NCBI GenBank assembly: GCA_019279435.1
Contig: JAAALK010000286.1
Span: forward strand, 41,539,712-41,603,711
Length of the DNA stretch: 64,000 nt
Reading direction: 5' to 3'
Source: Zizania palustris
Lineage: Eukaryota > Streptophyta > Magnoliopsida > Poales > Poaceae
Shown: one piece after another, positions 56,272 through 64,000 of the stretch
Numbering within the stretch: position 1 is the first letter of the stretch
How the letters are laid out: every line of letters starts with the position of its first letter
Notes under the pieces: generated by a model
Told to the model about the DNA's origin: nothing
The model's database searches: none
The model's input: the letters and a program-made list of their open reading frames with translations, nothing else
Position numbers and translations under genes: made by a program

Positions 56272-57174
56272 CCAACTAGGCGGCCATTTACCAAATTTTA
56301 GGCTCTTAGTGCCTAAAGGCAAAATCATCTTCCAAACCAAGTCATCAACTTGAAACGATTTCACTCTCACCTTCTTGTTGTAAGCTTTAGCCACTCTTCT
56401 TTTGTCTCTTTCTATTGCCTCTAGAGCTCTCAACTTCTTATCGATCACCTCTTCCTGATTATCCTTCAAAAGAGTTTCATACTCATCGACCGATAAACCA
56501 TCTTGCCTAAGTAACCTTAATGAGCCAAGATTCACCTCTACGGGTAAAACAAATTCTTGTCCATACACCAACTCATATGGACTTACCTTGCTGGTATCAT
56601 GCTTTGCAATTCTACATGCCCATAACGCCTCAAAAAGCACTTCATTCCACCTTTTAGGAAACTCTTCAATCTTTTTCTTAATGAGCTTAATCATAGTTTT
56701 ATTACTAGACTCGGCCAAACCATTTGCCTGAGCATAGTATGATGAAGAGTTTACTAACTTTATACCATAAAATTCGACAAAATCACATACTTCTTTAGAG
56801 ACAAATGAAGCACCCTGATCTATAGTAAGAGTTTGGGGAATACTGAATCTATGTATAATGTGCTTAAAGATGAAATCAATTACCTCGTTATGCGTCATGT
56901 TCTTGAGAGGCACGACCTCAGTCCACTTGGTGAAGTAATCTGTAGCTATCAACACGAACCGATGCCCTTTTGAAGATGAAGGATAAATTTGGCCGATGAA
57001 GTCCAAGACCCAACCTCGGAATGGCCATGGTTTGATAATAGGATTAAGTAAAGATGTAGGAGCAAGCTTAATATTACTAAACCTTTGACAAGCCTCACAT
57101 CCTCTATAGTACTTGAAACAATCTTTAGTCATAGTCGACCAATAAAAACCCGCTCTTTTGAGCATCCAACTCAT
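56272..57174 (-). pseudogene. Element E integrase
   Basis: Minus-strand frame from MSWMLKRAGFYWSTM, with the CEACQRFS zinc-binding end and a DDE core. D lies in LDFIGQIYPS, D in TLTIDQGASFVS and E in NGLAESSNKTM. KRWNEVLFEALWACRIAKHD and LVWKMILPLGTKS follow. The core itself is uninterrupted, better kept than in element F. It is cut at GKWPPSWGG by the solo LTR and resumes at 52699. Confidence 0.88.
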
Positions 57175-57189
57175 TTTCTGGGCCGATTA

Positions 57190-57440
57190 CTAGGTACCAC
57201 AAAGACCCTCATGTACTTCACTTGTAGCAACTCTAGATTGATCGGCATCCAAACACTTTAAAAGTACTTCATCAATAGTTCGGTGATACAACATGTCATC
57301 AAGCAATACAAATTTAAACGCTTGTCTTTGAACTTTCCGATCAACCCTTTGACTAGGATCTTTTAAATACCGGACGATTGGGGTTCTCCAATCATCCTCA
57401 TGAACTATAGTAGTATTCGCCAATTCTTCACCCAAATTGG
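57190..57440 (-). pseudogene. Element E integrase N-terminal region
   Basis: WRTPIVRYLKDPSQRVDRKV and VLLDDMLYHRTIDEVLLKCL match the element F segment at 49780-49930. A TAG-type stop near 57187 separates it from the rest of integrase. Confidence 0.8.
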
Positions 57441-57711
57441 CGCCTAAAACACAATTTGGGAGTTGCCCCCCGAGCCCTAGGTCATCCTAGTGTATGTCGG
57501 TCAGACCGACCTTGGTGGGTTAGTCAAACTGCCTATTGACGGATGGCTGACAAGGGACGATCAGACCAGTCTGACATGACTAGTCAGACCGCCAGTACAC
57601 CTGCGTTTGAACCGGCCTTGCTAGGTCGGTCACACCGAAGTGTGATGTACGGGTTGACACTGTGTTTTCAAACATCGGCTTTTCTTGTGCCAAAAATTTA
57701 CCTCTTTTCAC
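57441..57711 (-). other. Spacer between aRNase H and integrase in element E
   Basis: This ~270-bp segment is unrelated to the spacer of element F. It carries about five GGTCAGACCG-type words, the same words that pepper the LTR of element E. Confidence 0.7.
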
Positions 57712-58092
57712 TTAATAGCCAGATGCTTGTTGAGCCAAATCATTTGCTAATAAGTTGGCTTCTCTAGACACATGAGAAATTTCAAAATTATAAAAAGTAG
57801 CAATTATGTCTAGACATTTGTCCAAGTAGTTATTTAGCAAACCATTAAAACATTGAGCATTCTTAGCTACTTGTTGAACTACTAATAGTGAATCACCATA
57901 TGCATGAACATATTTAACACCCATAGAAGATAACAATTCAAGTCCTAGCAACGAAGCTTCATATTCGGCTTGATTATTAGTACAAGGAAATTCTAATCGG
58001 GTCGAGGTCTCAAAACTCATACCACTAGGTGATATGAGCACAACTCCAACACCTTGGCCATTCTTGCAAGCCGAGCCATCAAAGTAAAGTTT
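57712..58092 (-). pseudogene. Element E archaeal-type RNase H
   Basis: SPSGMSFETSTRLEFPCTNN, QAEYEASLLGLELL, HAYGDSLLVVQQV and REANLLANDLAQQ match the second RNase H of element F. The start is interrupted near 58092 by a TGA-type break in the KLYFDG block. Confidence 0.88.
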
Positions 58093-58492
58093 TCATGGTA
58101 TTACTTCAATCAAAGCAGTATCACTACTCCAACTGGCATCTACATGGTGATCAACTATAAATTTTGCGATGACTCGGCCTTTCATAGCTTTCAAGGGTTC
58201 ATAAGCCAAATCATACTCAATTAAAGCATAAGCCCACTTCCCGATTCTTCTACTCAGAAATGACTTTTGCAACATGTACTTTATGACATCAGTTTGACAA
58301 GTAACAATACATGTGCCAGATAGAAGATAGTGTCGAAGTTTGGTACATGTATAATAAAGTGACAAACATAAACACTCTAAAAACACGTACCTCGTCTCGA
58401 CATCCAATAGGTGGCGGCTCAAGAATGTAATGATTTACTCTTTTCCCTCCACTTTCTGAGTTAGCACAACGCCTATCACGCTATCTTCTGCA
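58093..58492 (-). pseudogene. Element E RNase H, truncated
   Basis: SRHLLDVETRYVFLECLCLS and VTCQTDVIKYMLQKS match gypsy RNase H. A TAA near 58434 breaks it, and upstream coding stops at 58492, where the hAT-like repeat begins. Confidence 0.85.
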
Positions 58493-58793
58493 GCTAGGGA
58501 TGGATTTGGATCGGATACGGATGGAAACGAATCCGGATAGCACTATTTACCACATTTTATTTCGAATACGAATACAGATTCAGATGTTTTTGGATACGAA
58601 TACAATACGCATATTTCAAATACGGATACATATTCGGATGTTTACTCGGTTTTAACTCGAAATGTTCATCGTTTCACAAAATATCCAAAAGTTCAAAGTG
58701 TCCAATACTATGACAAGTTTCATATTTTTTAGAGTTTATTTGATTTTTTAGAATTAAAAAACCTTAATCTCCACGGAGTGTCGTAACATAGAT
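58493..58793. mobile_element. hAT-like repeat, second copy, interrupted by copia element D
   Basis: It begins GCTAGGGATGGATTTGGATCGG. It is the inverted counterpart of 5870-6135 plus part of the ~500-bp unit (ATGTTACGACACTCC near 58790). Here the two parts are joined directly, without an intervening repeat unit. It is cut at TAGAT by the copia LTR. Confidence 0.65.
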
Positions 58794-60775
58794 TGTTGGA
58801 CCGGAAACGGCGACCAGAGGGGGGGTGAATGGGAGCTTTTAAAATTTCTGGCTAAAAACTTAGCCTTCGGTTCTGTTCTGTCTTCTGCGGAACAGGCTTC
58901 GAACACAACCTTCGAAGGTCTGGTTCGGAGGTACTTCGACAGCTCCGAACACAGGCTTCGCAGGAGCAAAAGTTCGAAGCCAAGAAGACTTCGCTCCACT
59001 AACAACCCTCGAAAATCTACTCTGCTAAGTCAGTGCAGGCTCCGCACACGAGGTGCTTCGAGCAGGCTTCGCACTTCACCCTTCGCAAGAGTGGACAGCC
59101 CTCTGAGGACTTCGACCAAGTACTTGGCGACAGCAACGGGTGCTGGGCTTCGTACCCGAAGGTCTACACGCACACGCAAATGGACTACGCTAAGGGCTTC
59201 GACACAAGAAGCACTACGGGAACAGAACAGGGCTTCGCTAGTAAGCAGCGAGGTCTTGCCTCGTGTTACACAGAGCGACAGCACACTGTAAAACACACTT
59301 CGCGATAAAAACACCCTTCGCCAAGACAGGCTTCGGTGAACTAAAGACTAGCGAGGTATGCAATACGAGCTCAAGCAAAAGCACAAAGAAGCAGGGCTTC
59401 GCTGCTTGAACAAGGAACACTGAAATAAATTGAACTCAGAATGAATACAGTGAGGTCTGTCTACAGGAGCTCAACAGTAAATGCTCAAAGTGTTAAATGT
59501 TACCTACCGAGCCCCCATATTTATAGCCCACGGCTTCATCCTAAGGAAGTGACTACTTTACCCCTAGGGTTTACAACAGATTTGTCTCTACAGAACTAAG
59601 GGGTACAAAAGGTAGTCCACCTTTATTTTGGAGGCTTCTCTGTCAGCTGCAGAGGGGACAGTGTCAGCCTTTTTCAGAACAGACAGTGTCAGCCTTTACA
59701 GAGTTGACTTCTGGAACCTCCCTTCGCACCCGAAGGTGCGGTAGCTTCGGCGAGAAGCCTGCAGCCTGAAGGCCTTCGCTCCGCCGAAGAATTCCTTCGA
59801 TACAGTGACGGTTTTAAGCCGAAGCCGTCAAAGCCCTTGGGCCTTCGCACCACCACCTCCGGAGTGGATCACCACGGCTTCGCAGCTACTCCGAGCTCGA
59901 ACACCGTCCGTCCGTGTACCGAAGCCATGCATGGCCGAAGCACCTCAAGTCATCCTCACTCCGAAGCCTCACCTTCGGAGTACCACCCTTCGAAGTCCCT
60001 CCTTCGTCCAAGGCCTCCGCATGAAGCATTCCATGAGCACTCCGTCGCAGTGCCTCTTCCCGAGCACACTCCTCGACGAGCCTCACCCGGACCATGCCTT
60101 CGATGCGCCTCGACTTCTGAGACCTTCGTCGGGCCACCTTCGAGTGTCTCCCTCCGGAGCACACTTCGAACACCTTGCCTCCGCAGAGGACTCGATCCAC
60201 CAACTCCGAAGTCACTCCATTCGGAGTACCTTCGAAGTGCCTCACCTTCGAGGACTTTGTCTCGGAGCACCTTCAGCCGGAGCCACGCTCCGCACTCTCT
60301 GCCTTCACCTGGCACGCCTCGACCCGAGGACCGACCCGGACCACCTTCGCAGCCACCGTGACGGAGCTCCCCGCTCCCTTGGCATCAAACCACCCGCTTG
60401 ACCCAAGTTCACCTGGCTCGAACCCTGTCCGTCGCCTCCGAAATCCCTGCGCACCACCGACAAACAGACAAGTGTATCCAGTACTCCGGAGACCTCTCCG
60501 GGTTAGCATCCTCCGGCACACACTCCGGTGTACCGCCCAAAGTACCGAAGCCATCGGTACGAACCCAGTCATCGTGTACTGTCGGACCCCTCCGACAGGT
60601 ACACTCCGCTGCACAGCTGCAGCAAGCAAACACCGAACACACTCCGGTGACACACCTCCGAACACCCTTCGGAGGTACCACCTCCGAAGCCCCTCCGGAG
60701 GTACCCTTCGAACAGAGGGTAAATAATCCTGTCAATCACTCATCACATACACCGAAACCACCCTTGGTTTCTCAA
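58794..60775 (-). repeat. 3' LTR of copia element D
   Basis: This 1982-bp LTR starts TGTTGGACCGG and ends TTTCTCA (plus strand). It aligns with the LTRs of element B but is clearly diverged and even denser in CTTCGAAG and CTCCGGAG words. Confidence 0.9.
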
Positions 60776-61957
60776 TCTCCCCCTTGATGAGTGCATTGAC
60801 AACCAAATTGAAGTTCAAGAAAATGTAAAAATTTTCAGCACACAAGTGACCATAAAAACTCAAAAAGAGCCAAAGCATGTCACTTGATAAAAGAAATTTT
60901 CTCCCCCTTTGTAAAAGAGTAAAAGCCCCTTCGGCAAAACTCCCTTTGGATAAAAAAACTCCCCCTGAGTTGAGCAAATGTTTCTCCCCCTTTATGTCAA
61001 AAATCTCTCCCCCTTTAGAAATAATGCCTTCTTGCAGCAGAGAACATAGCAAAATCTCTCCCCCTTTGGCAATGCAAGCATCAAGGAGCATTCAAAAGAT
61101 GCAAAGCTGCGAAATGAATAGAATTGCAAAGACATATAATGCAAAAATATGCCAAAATTAACACAAATGATCATGTGCTCAGCTCAATTTAACAATCTGT
61201 GAAACAAGATGATGGCATGTGATTTTGTCATTTTGAAGTAAAAGCATCACCACTTAATCATAGTAGTTAGACATGAGAAGGCAAGGACTACGCAAAGCTA
61301 ACACGTTCTACATGAGACAGGCAAGGCTTGTTCCAAAACAAAGGAGCTTTAAAAGCAAACTTGATGATTAATTAATTTTGTTGTTCTTTTCTTAATGCCA
61401 GGGGTTATTTGTTTGTCCACCTTATACTTTCCAATCAAGCCAAGCCTAGGCATGAAAGCCATCTGAAGCTTAAGGCGGTGATTTTGGCATACACTACACT
61501 ATCCCAGTTCAAACCAAAGTGCAATGGTAAGCAGTCTAGAATAGAGTAGTGCGACAAACAAACCCTCCTGGATCTTTTCTTTTCATTTAAACCAGGCAAA
61601 TCATGGATTTTTGACTTTGATTTAGATGAATAAGTTATTGTGATGAATATCCATGAATAAAGAACACAATTTTTCAAGTTGCAAATTTTAGCATCCAAGG
61701 AACAGTGTCTTGCTGTCAAGTAGATAAAAGATAGCTAAAAGCAGTCCTGCCTAAACAAGCTAGATACACGATTTAGCAGTGAGCAAGTTTGGATTTTAGA
61801 AAATAAAACATCATGCACAATCAATGTTCCAGACATATTTCATAGAGCTGAGCTGTCATGATTTCTTTGAATTAAAAGCAGGCATATAATAGCAAAAGAT
61901 GTAAATGCAATTCCACACATAATGAGCATATGCAAGTCAGTTAAAATCAGCTCCCCC
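60776..61957 (-). other. Non-coding 3' region of element D with seven purine tracts
   Basis: CTCCCCC-type tracts (plus strand) occur near 60778, 60901, 60961, 60982, 61006, 61060 and 61950. The first adjoins the LTR. No env-like frame is present. Confidence 0.75.
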
Positions 61958-64000
61958 TCACAAAATGCCGTAAGGGTGACAAATGCCAAGTTCCCCACGC
62001 AAGTAAGCAAATCGAGAAGCATCGAGGGGTTTTGTAAAAATATCGGCAAGCTGGTGTTGGGTATCAACATATTGAAGTTCAATATCACCCTTCTCATTGT
62101 GATCTCTGAGAAAATGATACCGTACATCAATGTGTTTGGTTCTGGAGTGCTGAACCGGGTTGTTTGCAATACAAATAGCACTAGTGTTATCACAGAAAAG
62201 TGGAACACTCTTATATTCTAACCCGAAATCCCGCAAAGTGGAAACCATCCACAAAATCTGAGAGCAACAGCTAGCTGCAGCAACATATTCGGCCTCAGCC
62301 GTCGATTGTGCAACACTAGACTGTTTGCGGGAAGACCAGCAAACCAGAGACGTACCCAGAAAATGACAAGTACCAGAGGTACTCTTCCTATCAATTCTAC
62401 ACCCAGCAAAATCCGCATCTGAATAACCTCTAAGACATAAAGATGAAGACGATGAATACCATATGCCGAACTCAAGGGTGTGTTTGAGATACCTTAGGAT
62501 GCGCTTTACCGCTTGGCGGTGCGAAGCTCGTGGTGAAGCCTGAAAACGAGCGCACAGACACACAGCGAAGTGTATGTCCGGCCTCGTGGCAGTCAAGTAG
62601 AGGAGGGAGCCGATCATGCTCTGGAACTCCTTCTGATCTACGGCTTCTCCATCTTCGTCAGGGTCCAATGCTACAGATGTAGCCATTGGAGTGGCGAGAG
62701 GCTTCGCATCGGACATGTCGAACTTCTTGAGCAGGTCCTTGGTGTACTTTGTCTGGTGGACAAAAGTACCTTGTTTGCTTTGCTTGATTTGCAAACCAAG
62801 GAAAAAGGTGAGTTCACCCATCATCGACATTTCAAATTCCCTGCTCATGGTATCTGCAAACTCGGCAACCAAAGCATGAGAAGAGCCACCAAAGATGATA
62901 TCATCCACATAAATCTGAACTAGGAGGAAATCTTTGCCATGCTTGAGAGTAAACAAAGTTTTATCAACAGAGCCCATCAAATACCCTCGCTCAAGCAGAA
63001 AAGACTTAAATCTATCATACCACGCCCGAGGGGCCTGCTTGAGTCCACAAAGAGCCTTATGAAGTTTAAGGACTTTATGTGGGTACTTGGGGTTTTCAAA
63101 ACCAGGGGGTTGTTTTACATAAACATCTTCACCTATGAAGCCATTAAGAAAAGCACTTTTGACATCCATTTGATAGAGTTTGAATCCCCGGGATGTCGCA
63201 AAGGCAAGCAAAATCCTAATGGCCTCAAGGCGTGCAACAGGTGCAAAAGTTTCAGTAAAATCAATCCCTTCTAGTTGAGAAAAGCCCTGAGCTACTAGTC
63301 TGGCCTTATTTCTAACAATTGTTCCATCCTCCCCTTGTTTATTTTTGAAAATCCATTTTGTTCCAATGAAATGAACATTTGGTGGAGGATCAACTAAAGT
63401 CCAGACTTGGTTTCTCTCAAAATTTTCAAGTTCCTCATGCATGGCATTGATCCAACTAGAATCAGAAAGTGCATGACTAACATCTAAGGGCTCGAAAGAA
63501 GCAACAAAAGCAGCATTAGTGAAATGAGAGTGAGAACGTGTTACCCTTTGATCAAGCTCACCAATGATCTGCCCGGGAGGGTGCATCCTTTGAACATGAT
63601 GTGGAGCCTCGCGGCGGGATGCAGTCTCCCCCTCAACTTGTGCGTTGGAGTGGTCCAAGATGACCGATGTTGAGGTAGTCGCTTCGGGACCTCGTGCCGA
63701 AGTAGTTGAAGCGGGGTCTGCTTCGGGGGTTGATGTCGAGGGTAGTAGGGGATCATCCTCGAATTCTCCGGGATCTTCATCTTCGAATAAGGTCTGTTCC
63801 ATGTCGTGTTCATTTGCCTGTTCAAAAGCAGAACTAACAGAGGGGGTTGATTCATCAAAAGTCACATCACATGACTCGATGACAGTGTTAGTTTCCAAGT
63901 TATAAACACGATAAGAATGACCATGAGTTGTATAACCCAAAAAGATCCCGTCAGAAGATCGCGACTCAAATTTATCCAAGTTACCACGTTTTAGGATAAA
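61958..64000 (-). CDS. Element D pol: integrase end, reverse transcriptase, RNase H (partial, open)
   Basis: The frame is open from the window edge to TAA/TAG at about 61958, more than 670 residues. It starts in the integrase tail (SRSSDGIFLGYTTHGHSYRV). An acidic Ser/Thr/Pro linker follows, then RT (VHFIGTKWIFKNKQGEDGT, MDVKSAFLNGFIGEDVYVKQ, catalytic YVDDIIFGG in the middle of the frame). The connector MIGSLLYLTATRP and RNase H (TAEAEYVAAAS, LFCDNTSA, LADIFTKPL) follow. All visible catalytic motifs are present. Whether gag, protease and the integrase core are intact cannot be seen. Confidence 0.93.
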   Translation of the reverse strand, partial: FILKRGNLDKFESRSSDGIFLGYTTHGHSYRVYNLETNTVIESCDVTFDESTPSVSSAFEQANEHDMEQTLFEDEDPGEFEDDPLLPSTSTPEADPASTTSARGPEATTSTSVILDHSNAQVEGETASRREAPHHVQRMHPPGQIIGELDQRVTRSHSHFTNAAFVASFEPLDVSHALSDSSWINAMHEELENFERNQVWTLVDPPPNVHFIGTKWIFKNKQGEDGTIVRNKARLVAQGFSQLEGIDFTETFAPVARLEAIRILLAFATSRGFKLYQMDVKSAFLNGFIGEDVYVKQPPGFENPKYPHKVLKLHKALCGLKQAPRAWYDRFKSFLLERGYLMGSVDKTLFTLKHGKDFLLVQIYVDDIIFGGSSHALVAEFADTMSREFEMSMMGELTFFLGLQIKQSKQGTFVHQTKYTKDLLKKFDMSDAKPLATPMATSVALDPDEDGEAVDQKEFQSMIGSLLYLTATRPDIHFAVCLCARFQASPRASHRQAVKRILRYLKHTLEFGIWYSSSSSLCLRGYSDADFAGCRIDRKSTSGTCHFLGTSLVCWSSRKQSSVAQSTAEAEYVAAASCCSQILWMVSTLRDFGLEYKSVPLFCDNTSAICIANNPVQHSRTKHIDVRYHFLRDHNEKGDIELQYVDTQHQLADIFTKPLDASRFAYLRGELGICHPYGIL

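Larger units (their letters stand above)
41085..58492 (-). mobile_element. Tat-clade Ty3/gypsy element E (5' part not visible)
   Basis: On the minus strand the visible part runs RNase H, archaeal-type RNase H, spacer, integrase, purine tract and 3' LTR. It was later opened by element F (42194-52417, in the LTR), a solo LTR (52700-56266, in integrase) and a hAT-like repeat that ends it at 58492 inside RNase H. Removing F and the solo LTR restores collinearity with element F coding sequence. The second RNase H is diagnostic of the Tat clade. Confidence 0.85.
58794..64000 (-). mobile_element. SIRE/Maximus-like copia element D, 5' part beyond the window
   Basis: It has the same family layout as element B: left-hand 3' LTR (58794-60775), purine-tract array, then minus-strand pol open to the window edge. 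Left flank TAGAT (58789-58793) is the expected 5-bp duplication; the partner is outside the window. No stop or frameshift occurs in the visible coding region, unlike element B. Confidence 0.88.

Noticed and set aside
60776..61957. Envelope-like gene behind copia pol, as in some SIRE elements
   Set aside because: No open frame of useful length or membrane-type sequence exists here or at 15881-16918.

Overview
The window is plant nuclear DNA from a grass-type genome. One intron-rich host gene sits among nested LTR retrotransposons, MITEs and DNA-transposon remnants. The retroelement families (SIRE/Maximus-type Ty1/copia, Tat-clade Ty3/gypsy with a second RNase H, Reina-type chromovirus, very long solo LTRs, Mutator-like and Tourist-like MITEs) are typical of Poaceae. 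The species cannot be read from the sequence. No rRNA gene, tRNA gene or CRISPR array was seen.

Layout. 1-1169: right end of a CACTA transposon with a 12-bp minisatellite. 1170-4205: decayed copia and gypsy remnants. 4211-6135: an array of ~500-bp repeats ending in a hAT-like terminus. 6145-8378: low-copy sequence split by a probable solo LTR. 8379-25116: a small non-autonomous LTR element (flanking duplication ACCTC) swollen to 16.7 kb by three later insertions: a gypsy fragment, a 3.5-kb solo LTR (GAGAT) and a 10.8-kb SIRE-like copia element (CTAAT). 25117-30318: intergenic DNA with a Pack-MULE-like element, a Mutator-like MITE (9-bp duplication) and a Tourist-like element.

30319-40426, minus strand: a 13-exon gene for a plastid-envelope sugar transporter of the major facilitator superfamily (closest to Arabidopsis At5g59250, pSuT / D-xylose-proton symporter-like 3). 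Intron 7 holds a 5.3-kb Reina-like element (TAATA) in the same orientation as the gene. Intron 1 holds a near-perfect hairpin MITE. Splice sites and frame agree across all 13 exons, except that the best ATG in exon 1 is one base out of frame with the rest.

41085-64000: a second nest begins about 0.66 kb upstream of that ATG. A minus-strand Tat gypsy (E) was hit in its 3' LTR by a plus-strand Tat gypsy (F, 42194-52417, TTACC), in its integrase by a 3.57-kb solo LTR (52700-56266), and in its RNase H region by a hAT-like repeat. That repeat was itself hit by a second SIRE-like copia element (58794 to the window end) whose visible pol frame is open.

The retroelement genes work as normal gag-pol cassettes (copia order PR-IN-RT-RH; gypsy order PR-RT-RH-IN, with an extra aRNase H in the Tat copies). 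All except the visible part of the last copia copy are broken by stops and frameshifts, many of them C-to-T type. No clearly new biological system was found. The most unusual signals are dispersed short palindromes in LTRs and in a pol spacer, a ~500-bp array inside a DNA-transposon family, a tiny LTR element with a 110-codon ORF of unknown origin, and CAG-to-TAG stops throughout a young Reina copy.
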